In this document: positions 9,842-18,198 of the stretch, piece after piece
Layout of the letters: each line of letters begins with the position of its first letter
How positions within the stretch are numbered: position 1 is the first letter of the stretch
Source of the DNA: Rhodospirillales bacterium
GTDB taxonomy: Bacteria > Pseudomonadota > Alphaproteobacteria > Reyranellales > Reyranellaceae
Length of the DNA: 46,570 bases
Assembly: GCA_947466085.1 (NCBI GenBank)
Contig: CANIEC010000017.1
Location: 1 to 46,570 of the forward strand
Direction: 5' to 3'
Notes under the pieces: generated by a model
Told to the model about the DNA's origin: nothing
Seen by the model: the letters and a program-made list of their open reading frames with translations, nothing else
Database searches by the model: none
Position numbers and translations under genes: made by a program

Positions 9842-10794
9842 TCCGCCGCGCGCCGCTCATGCCAGACAGTCCCGCCTCTTCCGCTTCCGACACGACACGC
9901 GACAAGCGCCGGCCGTTCGTCGTCGTCACTGGCCTGTCCGGCGCAGGTCGTGCGACCGCGCTGAACGTCCTCGACGACCTGGGGTACGTCGCCGTCGACA
10001 ACGTCCCGCTGCCCCTGCTCGACGACCTCATGCGCTCGACCGGCGGCGAGGCGGGCGCAAGTGCCCAGCCGCTGGCTCTCGGCATCGACACCCGCACCTT
10101 CGGCTTCGACGCCCGGGAACTGGCCGCGCGCATACGCGAACTGCGGAACCGTCCCGGCCTCGCCGCACGGCTTCTCTTCCTCGAGGCCGACACCGAGACG
10201 CTGCAGCGCCGCTACACCGAGACCCGCCGCCCCCATCCGCTGGCGCCCGATCGTCCCGTTGTCGACGGCATCAGCGAGGAGCGTCGGCAGATCGGCTGGA
10301 TGGGCGACGTGGCGGATTTCACCATCGACACCACCTCGCTGTCGCCGCATCACCTGAAGCAGCTCCTGACCGGACACTTCGCGCTCGGCCGCGCGGTCGG
10401 CACGCGCATTTCGGTGATGTCGTTCTCGTTCCGCCGCGGCCTGCCGCGCGAGGCCGACTTGGTGTTCGACGTCCGTTTCCTGAAGAACCCCCACTACGAT
10501 CCGGCACTGAAGCCCCTTACGGGCCGCGATCCGGCGGTTGCGGCCTTCATCGCAACCGACCCCGATTACCGGCCGTTCGTGGACAGGCTGAAGGCCCTGA
10601 TCGGGCCGCTGCTGCCGCGGTTCGATGCCGAGGGCAAGAGTTACCTGACCATCGCGGTCGGCTGCACCGGCGGCAAGCATCGGTCCGTGGCGCTGGCCGA
10701 GGAGATTGCAGGCTGGTTGCGAAGCGCCGGCCGGTCCGTCACTCTCTCTCACCGGGACGTCGGGGCGGCCGGGGAAGCCGGGGGCGCAGGGTAG
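9838..10794 (+). CDS. rapZ: RapZ-family nucleotide-binding protein
   Basis: A 318-residue protein of the RapZ (YvcJ/UPF0042) family. The C-terminal domain is well conserved (SFSFRRGLPREADLVFDVRF and IAVGCTGGKHRSVALAEEIA). In E. coli this family controls glmS through small RNA binding and decay; in alphaproteobacteria its role is less clear, but it is regularly found between hprK and the PTS genes. The P-loop is unusual: the family's GxSGxGKS reads GLSGAGRA here, so the Walker A Lys is Arg38 and the following Ser is Ala39. DDLGYVAVDNVPLPLL after it is otherwise normal. The first ATG overlaps the hprK stop (ATGA). A second ATG at 9859 would give the more usual length of 311 residues. Confidence 0.93.
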   Translation: MIRRAPLMPDSPASSASDTTRDKRRPFVVVTGLSGAGRATALNVLDDLGYVAVDNVPLPLLDDLMRSTGGEAGASAQPLALGIDTRTFGFDARELAARIRELRNRPGLAARLLFLEADTETLQRRYTETRRPHPLAPDRPVVDGISEERRQIGWMGDVADFTIDTTSLSPHHLKQLLTGHFALGRAVGTRISVMSFSFRRGLPREADLVFDVRFLKNPHYDPALKPLTGRDPAVAAFIATDPDYRPFVDRLKALIGPLLPRFDAEGKSYLTIAVGCTGGKHRSVALAEEIAGWLRSAGRSVTLSHRDVGAAGEAGGAG

Positions 10795-10803
10795 AGCAGA
10801 AGC

Positions 10804-11208
10804 ATGATTGGTATCGTACTCGTGACTCACGGCAATCTGGCGCAGGAATTCAAGGCCGCGCTGGAACATGTCGTCGGTCCACAGCAATGCATGGCGACCG
10901 TCTGCATCGGCGCCGACGACGACATGGAAAAACGACGCGGGGAAATTCTGGAGTGCGTCCGGGCCTGTGAGACGGGCGAGGGCGTCATCGTGCTGACCGA
11001 CATGTTCGGCGGCACACCGTCCAATCTCGCAATCTCCATCATGGAGCAGGCAAGGGTCGAGGTGCTGGCCGGCGTGAATCTGCCGATGCTGGTGAAGCTC
11101 GCCAGCGTCCGCACTCGCCCCATCGCGGAGGCCGTGCGCATGGCACAGGAAGCCGGCCGCAAATACATCACAGTCGCCTCCCGCATCCTCGCCAAGGAAG
11201 CCTCGTGA
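10804..11208 (+). CDS. manX: PTS system mannose-type EIIA component
   Basis: A 134-residue stand-alone EIIA of the mannose family. His9 in VLVTHGNLAQEF is the phospho-acceptor, and TDMFGGTPSNLA is the typical second motif. It would accept phosphate from HPr. No IIB, IIC or IID genes are present, so it cannot form a sugar transporter with its neighbours. In alphaproteobacteria this EIIA belongs to a regulatory PTS that reports carbon/nitrogen status. Interaction with the ChvG sensor has been described for a related EIIA (PtsM/EIIA-Man) system in some rhizobia; that is recalled knowledge and not visible here. The last codons overlap ptsH (GTGA). Confidence 0.93.
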   Translation: MIGIVLVTHGNLAQEFKAALEHVVGPQQCMATVCIGADDDMEKRRGEILECVRACETGEGVIVLTDMFGGTPSNLAISIMEQARVEVLAGVNLPMLVKLASVRTRPIAEAVRMAQEAGRKYITVASRILAKEAS

Positions 11209-11516
11209 GCGACGTGGCCGCGAATTCGAGCGCGGACGCCGGTATCGGCGCCCTGAGGAGAAGCCTCGCGATTGCCAACAAGCGCGGCCTGCATGCCCGC
11301 GCCGCCGCCAAGTTCGTGCGTGCGGCGGGCCAGTTCGACGCCATCGTGCGCGTTTCCTTCAAGGGCCAGGAAGTCTCTGGCCTGTCCATCATGGGCCTCA
11401 TGATGCTGGCCGCCGGCATCGGTAGCTCGGTCGAGGTCATCTGCTCGGGCAGACAGGCGGCCGACGCGATGGCCGCCATTTCAGCCCTGGTCGAAGGAAA
11501 ATTCGGCGAAGATTGA
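11205..11516 (+). CDS. ptsH: Phosphocarrier protein HPr
   Basis: A 103-residue HPr that relays phosphate from enzyme I (not encoded here) to EIIA. The catalytic His30 lies in NKRGLHARAAAKF. The regulatory Ser61 lies in GLSIMGLMML, the site targeted by HPr kinase, which matches the hprK gene upstream. The protein is longer than the usual 85-90 residues because of an N-terminal extension of about 15 residues rich in Ala and Ser. Translation begins at a GTG that overlaps the manX stop. It is the last gene of the chvI-to-ptsH unit; a bulged hairpin and a new leader follow before ahcY. Confidence 0.95.
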   Translation: MSDVAANSSADAGIGALRRSLAIANKRGLHARAAAKFVRAAGQFDAIVRVSFKGQEVSGLSIMGLMMLAAGIGSSVEVICSGRQAADAMAAISALVEGKFGED

Positions 11517-11519
11517 CAA

Positions 11520-11547
11520 GCGCACCGCCGGGCATAAAGGCGTGCGC
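11520..11547 (+). terminator. Imperfect hairpin after ptsH
   Basis: GCGCACCGCC pairs with GGCGTGCGC across a 9-base loop, leaving one bulged C. It begins four bases after the ptsH stop codon. The following bases are A/T-rich but have no U-run, so it is a weak or Rho-assisted terminator at best. Confidence 0.4.
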
Positions 11548-11549
11548 AT

Positions 11550-11579
11550 ATCGACATAAATTCTTGCTTATATGTTGAT
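11550..11579. promoter_or_regulatory. Inverted repeat upstream of ahcY, candidate SahR-type operator
   Basis: The arms ATCGACATA and TATGTTGAT pair at 8 of 9 positions across a 12-base spacer. The A/T-rich core (ACATAAA ... TTATATGT) stands out against the GC-rich surroundings. ArsR-family SahR regulators that sense S-adenosylhomocysteine bind A/T-rich dyads of this general look before ahcY, metK and methionine-cycle genes in Proteobacteria. The match to SahR is from memory of the motif's general form, not an alignment. No sahR gene is in the window. Confidence 0.45.
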
Positions 11580-11587
11580 CTCGCGCG

Positions 11588-11616
11588 TTGAGGCGGTCCC
11601 GCACCGCTGATATGAC
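11588..11616 (+). promoter_or_regulatory. ahcY: Candidate ahcY promoter
   Basis: TTGAGG, a 17-base spacer and TATGAC form a plausible sigma-70-type -35/-10 pair (4 of 6 matches each). It lies 8 bases downstream of the inverted repeat and about 57 bases before the ahcY start. It would let ahcY be transcribed independently of the PTS genes. Confidence 0.4.
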
Positions 11617-11672
11617 ACGCCCGCTTTCCACAATTTTCCGCCTGCCGACGCCGGCACAGCAAGGAGCGCCAA

Positions 11673-13064
11673 ATGGCCGACTACATCGTCAAGGATATCG
11701 GGCTCGCCGACTGGGGTCGCAAGGAACTCGACATGGCCGAGACCGAGATGCCGGGCCTGATGTCGATCCGCAAAGAATACGGACCGAAGAAGCCGCTCAA
11801 GGGCGCCCGCATCGCCGGCTCGCTGCACATGACCATCCAAACGGGCGTGCTGATCGAGACGCTGAAGGCGCTGGGCGCCGACGTGCGCTGGGCCTCGTGT
11901 AACATCTACTCGACCCAGGACCATGCCGCCGCGGCGATCGCCAAGGCCGGCACGCCGGTCTTCGCCATCAAGGGCGAGAGCCTCGAGGAATACTGGGACT
12001 ACACGCACAAGATCTTCGAGTGGCATGACGGCGGCGAGCCGAACATGATCCTCGACGACGGTGGCGACGCCACCCTGCTGGTCCATCTCGGCGCCCGCGC
12101 GGAGAAGGATCCGTCGCTGGTCGCCAACCCGACCAACGAGGAAGAGGAAGTCCTCTACAAGGCGATCCTGAAGACCAATAAGGAGAAGCCCGGCTGGTAC
12201 GCCAAGCTCGGCGCCTCGATCAAGGGCGTCACCGAGGAGACGACTACGGGCGTCCATCGCCTCTACAACATGGCGAAGGAAGGCAAGCTCCTGTGGCCGG
12301 CCATCAATGTGAACGACTCGGTCACCAAGTCGAAGTTCGACAACCTCTACGGCTGCCGTGAATCGCTGGTGGACGGCATCCGCCGCGGCACCGACGTCAT
12401 GATGTCGGGCAAGGTCGCGATGGTCGCGGGCTTCGGCGACGTGGGCAAGGGCTCGGCCGCCTCGCTGCGCCAGGCCGGCTGCCGCGTGATGGTCTCCGAA
12501 GTCGATCCGATCTGCGCCCTGCAGGCCGCGATGGAAGGCTACGAGGTCGTCACCATGGAAGAGGCGGCCCCCAAGGCCGACATCTTCGTGACCGCCACGG
12601 GCAACGTCGACGTGCTGACGCTCGAACACATGAAGGCGATGAAGCACCGCGCCATCATCTGCAACATCGGCCACTTCGACTCCGAGATCCAGATCGCCTC
12701 CCTGCGTAACTTCAGGTGGCACAACGTGAAGCCGCAGGTCGACGAGGTCGAGTTCGCCGACGGCAAGCGCATCATCGTGCTGTCGGAAGGCCGCCTGGTG
12801 AACCTGGGCAACGCCACGGGTCATCCGAGCTTCGTGATGTCGGCCTCCTTCTCGAACCAGACACTGGCCCAGATCGAGCTGTGGACCAATCCCGGCAAGT
12901 ACGAGAAGCAGGTCTATACGCTGCCGAAGTTCCTCGACGAGAAGGTCGCGGCGCTCCACCTCGAAAAGGTCGGCGCCAAGCTGACCAAGCTGCGTCCCGA
13001 CCAGGCCAAGTATATCGGCGTGCCCGAGACCGGCCCGTTCAAGGGCGACCTCTACCGCTACTAG
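11673..13064 (+). CDS. ahcY: S-adenosyl-L-homocysteine hydrolase
   Basis: Hydrolyses S-adenosylhomocysteine to adenosine and homocysteine, which removes the inhibitor of methyltransferases and feeds the methionine cycle. The 463-residue protein has the family hallmarks: substrate-binding segments ([31 protein letters not shown]), the NAD-binding Rossmann motif [11 protein letters not shown] near residue 250, GHFDSEIQ, and a C-terminus ending in YRY, which reaches into the neighbouring subunit's active site. The extra internal segment near residues 150-190 is common in proteobacterial forms. A good ribosome site (AAGGAG) precedes the ATG. It has its own leader and a strong terminator, so it forms a single-gene unit. 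Confidence 0.97.
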   Translation: MADYIVKDIGLADWGRKELDMAETEMPGLMSIRKEYGPKKPLKGARIAGSLHMTIQTGVLIETLKALGADVRWASCNIYSTQDHAAAAIAKAGTPVFAIKGESLEEYWDYTHKIFEWHDGGEPNMILDDGGDATLLVHLGARAEKDPSLVANPTNEEEEVLYKAILKTNKEKPGWYAKLGASIKGVTEETTTGVHRLYNMAKEGKLLWPAINVNDSVTKSKFDNLYGCRESLVDGIRRGTDVMMSGKVAMVAGFGDVGKGSAASLRQAGCRVMVSEVDPICALQAAMEGYEVVTMEEAAPKADIFVTATGNVDVLTLEHMKAMKHRAIICNIGHFDSEIQIASLRNFRWHNVKPQVDEVEFADGKRIIVLSEGRLVNLGNATGHPSFVMSASFSNQTLAQIELWTNPGKYEKQVYTLPKFLDEKVAALHLEKVGAKLTKLRPDQAKYIGVPETGPFKGDLYRY

Positions 13065-13110
13065 ACGTTCCGCAACGGCCCACAGCGGCCCCCAAGGCGC
13101 CCATGCTAAG

Positions 13111-13139
13111 AAGTCGGCATCGAAAGATGCCGACTTTTT
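13111..13139 (+). terminator. Intrinsic terminator of ahcY, overlapping the tsaE start
   Basis: Two perfect 11-base arms (AAGTCGGCATC and GATGCCGACTT) close on a GAAA tetraloop and run into a five-T tract (13135-13139). It starts 46 bases after the ahcY stop. The ATG at 13127, the best start for tsaE, lies in the 3' arm. Confidence 0.85.
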
Positions 13140-13570
13140 CATTGCCCCTTCCCGACGAGGCCGCGACCGAGCGGCTGGGCGCGGCTTTGGCGGCCCGCCT
13201 GCAGCCGCGCGACGTCGTGGCGCTGGAGGGCGGCCTGGGTGCCGGCAAGACGACGCTCGCCCGCGCGATCCTGCGCGCCGCCGCGGGCGATCCGGCGCTG
13301 ATCGTGCCCAGCCCCACCTTCACGCTCGTCGAGGTCTACGAGACCCGTCGCGGCAGCTTCTGGCATTTCGACCTCTACCGCCTGGAGGAGCCCGAACAGG
13401 TCTTCGAACTGGGCTGGGAGGAGGCACGGATCGACGGCGTGGCCCTGGTCGAATGGGCCGAGCGGCTGGGCCCGCTGCTGCCTCGCGAGCGGCTCACTGT
13501 CAGCCTGTCGGTCGAGGGCGAAGGCCGGCGCGCGATCCTGGAAGGAGATTCCCGTTTTGGCGAAATCTGA
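13127..13570 (+). CDS. tsaE: tRNA t6A biosynthesis ATPase TsaE
   Basis: The ATPase that works with TsaB and TsaD to make N6-threonylcarbamoyladenosine at position 37 of ANN-decoding tRNAs. The 147 residues carry the Walker A motif GGLGAGKT (35-42), the family segment SPTFTLVEVYE, and FWHFDLYRLEEPEQVFELGWEEA with the usual acidic metal-site residues. The start MPTFSLPLPDEAATERLG fits the alphaproteobacterial N-terminus, but the ATG lies within the ahcY terminator hairpin and lacks a clear ribosome site. The TTG at 13142, which also lies in the leader part, is an alternative. The reading frame overlaps amgK by 14 bases. Confidence 0.93.
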   Translation: MPTFSLPLPDEAATERLGAALAARLQPRDVVALEGGLGAGKTTLARAILRAAAGDPALIVPSPTFTLVEVYETRRGSFWHFDLYRLEEPEQVFELGWEEARIDGVALVEWAERLGPLLPRERLTVSLSVEGEGRRAILEGDSRFGEI

Positions 13571-14564
13571 ACGCGACCGGCTGCGGGCCGAGTTCGTGAA
13601 TCGCGCCGGCTGGGGCGATGCCGGCGAACGGCTGCTGGCGGGCGACGCCTCGTTCCGCAAGTATTTCCGCTTGAGCCGGCCACGCGGTTCGGCGGTCGTC
13701 ATGGATGCGCCGCCGCCGCAGGAAGACGTTCGGCCCTTCGTGCGGATCGGCAGGCACCTGATTGCGCTCGGCCTCAGCGCGCCGGAGATCCTCGCGGAGG
13801 ACGCCGAGCAGGGCTTCCTGCTGCTGGAGGATTTTGGTGACGACACCTATGCGCGCGTGCTGGCGGCGGGCGGCGACGAGGGCGAGCTTTACGCCCGGGC
13901 GACCGACGTGCTGGTCGAGATCTATCGCGCCGGCGAACGCAGCCTGCTGCCCGGCCTCGGCGCCTATACCGGCGACGCGCTGATCGAGGCCGCGATGCTG
14001 CTGCCGGAATGGTACCTGCCGGAAGCGACCGGAACGCCCACGCCGGCGGAGGAAACCGAGCGCTACGTCGCGGCATGGCGGGAGTGCCTGGCGGCACTGC
14101 CGGCCACCGCCGAGACGCTGCTGCTGCGCGACTACCACAAGGACAATCTCCTGTGGCTGCCGGCGCGGCCCGGCGTGAAGGCCTGCGGCCTGCTCGATTT
14201 CCAGGACGCCCAGCGCGGCCATCCTTCCTATGACCTCGTGTCGCTGATCGAGGATGCGCGCCGCGACGTGGCGCCCGCCATCCATGCCGCCTGCCTCGAT
14301 CGCTATGTCGGCGAAGCGGGGATCTCCGACGCCGCCGGTTTCCGCACCGGCTTCGCGCTGATGGCCGCGCAACGCCACGCCCGCATCATCGGGCTGTTCG
14401 TTCGCCTGCTGCGGCGCGACGGCAAGCCCGATTACCTGCGCTACCTGCCGCGGGTCTGGCGCATGTTCGAGCGCGCCCTGCAGCATGAGGCGCTGTCGCC
14501 GCTGCGCGCCTGGGTCGATCGCACCCTGCCGCCGGAGCTGCGCCGTATCGGAGCAGGCTCGTGA
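13557..14564 (+). CDS. amgK: N-acetylmuramate/N-acetylglucosamine kinase AmgK
   Basis: An aminoglycoside-phosphotransferase-fold sugar kinase, 335 residues. With MurU it forms the cell-wall recycling route that makes UDP-MurNAc from recovered MurNAc and bypasses de novo synthesis, which gives intrinsic fosfomycin tolerance in Pseudomonas. The kinase motifs are seen as LLRDYHKDNLLWL (catalytic loop) and GLLDFQDAQRGHPSYDLVSL (metal-binding Asp). It starts at TTG with AAGGAG 9 bases upstream, inside the end of tsaE. It overlaps murU by four bases (GTGA). The tsaE-amgK-murU-addB order is conserved in alphaproteobacteria. Older annotations call it an aminoglycoside phosphotransferase; the murU neighbour argues for AmgK. 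Confidence 0.9.
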   Translation: MAKSERDRLRAEFVNRAGWGDAGERLLAGDASFRKYFRLSRPRGSAVVMDAPPPQEDVRPFVRIGRHLIALGLSAPEILAEDAEQGFLLLEDFGDDTYARVLAAGGDEGELYARATDVLVEIYRAGERSLLPGLGAYTGDALIEAAMLLPEWYLPEATGTPTPAEETERYVAAWRECLAALPATAETLLLRDYHKDNLLWLPARPGVKACGLLDFQDAQRGHPSYDLVSLIEDARRDVAPAIHAACLDRYVGEAGISDAAGFRTGFALMAAQRHARIIGLFVRLLRRDGKPDYLRYLPRVWRMFERALQHEALSPLRAWVDRTLPPELRRIGAGS

Positions 14565-15253
14565 TCCGCAGCGCGATGATCCTGGCAGCGGGCCGCGGCG
14601 AGCGCATGCGGCCCCTCACCGATTCCACGCCCAAGCCGCTGATCCCCGTAGCCGGCCGCTCGATGCTCGAACGCTCCATCGATCGCCTGCAACGCACCGG
14701 CGTCCAGAACATCGTCGTGAACGTGCATCACCTGGGCAGCCAGATCGCCGACCGGCTGGGCAGCCGCGCGCGCATCCTCCGCGAGGACCATCTCCTGGAA
14801 ACCGGTGGCAGCGTGCGCAATGCGCTGCCCCTGCTTGGCAACGGACCGTTCTTCGTCCTGAACGGCGACGGGCTATGGCGCGACGGACCGGAATCGATGC
14901 TGGGTCGCCTGTCGGCGGCGTGGGATCCCAACCGCATGGACGCGCTGCTGCTGCTCCATCCCCTGGCCACCGCCATCGGCCGCGAGGAGAAGGATCGCGG
15001 CGACTACTATCTCGAACCGGACGGCCGCGCCCGGCATCGCGGTACGGCCGAGACCGCGCCCTATCTCTTCGCCAGCATCTCGGTCTGCGATTCACGCCTG
15101 TTCAATGGCTCGCCCGAAGGTCCCTTCTCGCTCCTGAAACTGTGGAACCGTTCGGAGCAGGCTGGCCGTCTGCATGCCCTCGTACATGATGGCGACTGGT
15201 TCCATGTCGGCACGCCCTCGGCCCTCGCCGAGGCCGAACGCGTGCTGGGATGA
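14561..15253 (+). CDS. murU: N-acetylmuramate-1-phosphate uridylyltransferase MurU
   Basis: A 230-residue nucleotidyltransferase that joins UTP and MurNAc-1-phosphate to give UDP-MurNAc. The nucleotide-binding signature LAAGRGERMRPLTDSTPKP spans about residues 8-26, and FFVLNGDGLWRDG carries the metal-binding Asp. Residues near TGGSVRNALPLLG match the sugar-phosphate site of the family. The GTG start overlaps the amgK stop, and its own stop overlaps addB (ATGA). General mannose-1-phosphate guanylyltransferases look similar, but the position beside amgK and the short length favour MurU. Confidence 0.9.
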   Translation: MIRSAMILAAGRGERMRPLTDSTPKPLIPVAGRSMLERSIDRLQRTGVQNIVVNVHHLGSQIADRLGSRARILREDHLLETGGSVRNALPLLGNGPFFVLNGDGLWRDGPESMLGRLSAAWDPNRMDALLLLHPLATAIGREEKDRGDYYLEPDGRARHRGTAETAPYLFASISVCDSRLFNGSPEGPFSLLKLWNRSEQAGRLHALVHDGDWFHVGTPSALAEAERVLG

Positions 15254-18198
15254 AGGGCCTCTTCACCATCGCCACGGAGCGTCGCTTCGCCGACGAACTG
15301 GCGCGGGTGGTGCTGGCCGAGCATGGGGGCAATCCGCTGGCCCTCGCCGACGTGCTGATCCTGCTGCCGACGCGGCGCTCCGTGCGTGCCCTGCGCGAAG
15401 CCTTCCTGCGCGCCGCCGACGGAAAGCCCACGATCTTGCCGCGCATGGCACCGCTCGGTGACGTCGACGACGGCGAATGGGAGATCGCGTCCGGCGACGG
15501 CGATGCGCTGACCCTGCCGCCCGTCATCGATCCCACCGAGCGGGAAGCGCTCCTGACGCAGCTCGTGGCGGCCTTCACCGACGACCAGGGCCACCCCATT
15601 GCGCAGTCGGCGGCGCAGGCGCTGAAGCTCGCGCGCGAACTCGGCCGCCTGCTCGACGAACTCGCCATCGAGGGCGTCTCGTTCTCGCAACTCGAAGGGC
15701 TGGTCGAAGGCAACTTCGCGAGCCACTGGCAGCGCACGCTGAGATTCCTCGCCATCGTCGGCGAACACTGGCCGCAGATGCTGGCCGCGCGCGGACAGAT
15801 CGACGCCATCGAGCGGCGCACCCTGGCGATCCGCAACCAGGCCGGCCGGTGGCGCGCACGACCTCTGCAAACGCCCGTGATCGCGGCGGGCTCGACCGGC
15901 TCGCAGCCCGCGACGCGCGACCTTCTCGCGGCCATCGCCGAACTGCCGCAGGGCGCGGTCGTCCTGCCAGGCCTCGACCAGGATATGGACGAGGCGAGCT
16001 GGGAGGCTCTCGATCCATCGCATCCGCAGTACGGCCTGCGCGAACTGCTGACCGCGCTGGGCCGCAGGCGCGCCGACGTCCAGGAGTGGCCCGGCGCCGC
16101 GAGCGGCTCGGCGCGTCATTTCCTCATCACCGAGCTGATGCGGCCGGCGGAGACCAGCGACGCCTGGGTCAAGCCGGAGGCCGCTTCGCTCGAGCATGTG
16201 ACGCGCGCCGATTGCGCCACGCCGCACCAGGAGGCGCTGGTCGTGGCGCTGGCGCTCCGCAGCGTTCTCGATACGCCGGCGCGCACCGCCGCCCTGGTTA
16301 CACCCGACCGCGAGCTGGCGCGGCGCGTCACCGCCGAACTGAAACGCTGGCAGATCGACATCGACGATTCCGCCGGCACGCCGCTCGCCGACACGCCGTC
16401 CGCCGCGCTCGTGCATGCGCTGATCGCCGTGGTCGATGCGGGCTTTGCGCCGGTCGAGCTGCTGGCGCTTCTCAAGCATCCTCTCTGCACCCTGGGGCTC
16501 GACCGCGCCTTCGTGCTCGACGCGACGCGGCGGCTCGATCGCAAGTGTCTGCGCGGCCTCAAGCCGGCACCGGGCCTGGCATCGATCCGCGCCCGCGTGG
16601 ACGAAGCGAAGTTCGGCGATCTCGCCGACCGTGCAGCCGTGAAGACGCTGCTCGACCGGCTCGACGAGGCGGCCGGGCCGCTCGTCGAGCTGATGCAAGG
16701 CAACGCCGAACCAGATGCCCTGCTTGCCGCCACGATCGCCGCCGCGGAGAAGGTCGCGCCGCCCGAGACGCTGTGGTCGGGTGAAGTCGGCAGCGCTCTC
16801 GCCGACGTACTGGGACGACTGCGCACCGCCTGGGCGAACCGGCCCGCGATCGCCTCGGGCGAATGGCCCGGCCTGTTCACGGCCATGCTGGAGCCGGACA
16901 CCATCCGCCCGTCCTTCGGACGTCACCCGCGCCTTTCGATCTGGGGCCCGCTCGAAGCCCGTCTTCAGCGCGCCGATCTGCTGGTGCTCGGCGGTCTCAA
17001 CGAAGGCACCTGGCCACCTGCCGTCGAGACCGGCCCATGGATCAACCGCCCGATGCGCGCCGAACTCGGCCTGCAGCAGCCCGAGCGCCGGATCGGCCTC
17101 TCGGCGCACGATTTCGTGGCGGCCCTCGGCGCCGAACGGGTGCTGCTGACGCGCTCGGAGCGCGAAGGCGGCGCGCCCACCGTGCCGTCGCGCTGGCTGG
17201 CGCGCCTCGATGCGCTGTTCGGTCACGAGCCGGGCGGCAGCGCGCCGGTACCGGAGTACATCCAACGCGGCCGGCGCAGCTTCGTCGCCTGGGCCGAAGC
17301 GATCGACCGGCCCGACACCTATGAGCCGTGGCCGCGGCCCGAGCCGCGACCGCCGGTCGAGGCCCGGCCGACACGGCTTTCTGTTTCGAGCGTCGAGCAG
17401 TGGCGGCGCGATCCCTATGGTCTCTACGCGCGACGCATCCTCGATCTGAAGGCGCTGAAATCGCTGGAAGAGGAACTGGGCGCGGCCGATCGCGGCAACG
17501 CCCTGCACGACGCGCTCGACGAATTCCTGCGCGCGCATCCCTCCGGCGTGCTGCCGCCGGACGCCGTTCGGGAATTCGAAACGATCGGCGAGGGACATCT
17601 TCGCGATCTGCTGACGGCGCCGGCGGAACGCGCCTTCTGGTGGCCGCGCTTCCAGCGACTCGCGCGCTGGCTCGTCACCCAGGAAAACATGCGCCGTGCC
17701 ACCGGTACCAGATTGCTGGACAGCGAGACGGAGGGCGCGATCACCATCGGACCGGCCGCACGTCCGCTCCGCATCGAAGCGCGCGCCGACCGGGTCGACG
17801 AGCTCGAACGCGGGGCCTGGGAAATCATCGACTACAAGACCGGCCGCGTGCCGACCAAGGACGAACTCGAAGCCTTGTTCGCGCCGCAGCTTCTGCTTGA
17901 AGCGGCGATGGCCGAGCGAGGCGGCTTCGACCGGATCGACGGCAAGGCGAAGACAGTTCGCCTCTCCTACTGGCAGGCCAACGGTCTGGGCGACGGCGGC
18001 AAGGTGTCCGAGATCAAGGACAGCGACAGTCTGGTGACGGAGATGATGGCGCTGGTCGAAAGAATGGCCCATCACTTCGCGAGGCCGGATACCCCCTACC
18101 CCGCGTTGCCCTGGCCGGCCTACGGCCCCTATTTCAACGACTACGCCCATCTTGAGCGGGTCGCCGAATGGTCGACGGCGGGAGGCGGCGAGGAATGA
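15250..18198 (+). CDS. addB: Double-strand break repair protein AddB
   Basis: The second subunit of the AddAB helicase-nuclease, which resects double-strand breaks for RecA. 982 residues. The N-terminal helicase-like part begins MKGLFTIATERRFADELARVVL and lacks an intact Walker A (LLPTRRSVRALREAFL), as in other alphaproteobacterial AddB proteins. The C-terminal RecB-like nuclease motif lies near residue 860 (WEIIDYKTGRVPTKDELE). The four-cysteine iron-sulfur site of Bacillus AddB is not evident. It overlaps murU upstream and addA downstream by four bases each, so the two subunits should be made together. Confidence 0.94.
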   Translation: MKGLFTIATERRFADELARVVLAEHGGNPLALADVLILLPTRRSVRALREAFLRAADGKPTILPRMAPLGDVDDGEWEIASGDGDALTLPPVIDPTEREALLTQLVAAFTDDQGHPIAQSAAQALKLARELGRLLDELAIEGVSFSQLEGLVEGNFASHWQRTLRFLAIVGEHWPQMLAARGQIDAIERRTLAIRNQAGRWRARPLQTPVIAAGSTGSQPATRDLLAAIAELPQGAVVLPGLDQDMDEASWEALDPSHPQYGLRELLTALGRRRADVQEWPGAASGSARHFLITELMRPAETSDAWVKPEAASLEHVTRADCATPHQEALVVALALRSVLDTPARTAALVTPDRELARRVTAELKRWQIDIDDSAGTPLADTPSAALVHALIAVVDAGFAPVELLALLKHPLCTLGLDRAFVLDATRRLDRKCLRGLKPAPGLASIRARVDEAKFGDLADRAAVKTLLDRLDEAAGPLVELMQGNAEPDALLAATIAAAEKVAPPETLWSGEVGSALADVLGRLRTAWANRPAIASGEWPGLFTAMLEPDTIRPSFGRHPRLSIWGPLEARLQRADLLVLGGLNEGTWPPAVETGPWINRPMRAELGLQQPERRIGLSAHDFVAALGAERVLLTRSEREGGAPTVPSRWLARLDALFGHEPGGSAPVPEYIQRGRRSFVAWAEAIDRPDTYEPWPRPEPRPPVEARPTRLSVSSVEQWRRDPYGLYARRILDLKALKSLEEELGAADRGNALHDALDEFLRAHPSGVLPPDAVREFETIGEGHLRDLLTAPAERAFWWPRFQRLARWLVTQENMRRATGTRLLDSETEGAITIGPAARPLRIEARADRVDELERGAWEIIDYKTGRVPTKDELEALFAPQLLLEAAMAERGGFDRIDGKAKTVRLSYWQANGLGDGGKVSEIKDSDSLVTEMMALVERMAHHFARPDTPYPALPWPAYGPYFNDYAHLERVAEWSTAGGGEE

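Noticed and set aside
11517-11672. SAH or SAM riboswitch before ahcY
   Set aside because: The leader shows a DNA-type dyad and one bulged hairpin but not the conserved paired core expected of known SAH/SAM riboswitches. Only a covariance-model scan could settle it.
11568-13142. Long open frame antisense to ahcY
   Set aside because: It is the shadow of ahcY; the sense frame is a complete SAH hydrolase with a terminator matching its orientation.
13557-14564. Aminoglycoside phosphotransferase (antibiotic resistance)
   Set aside because: The fold is shared, but the coupled murU gene and the conserved tsaE-amgK-murU-addB order point to cell-wall sugar recycling.
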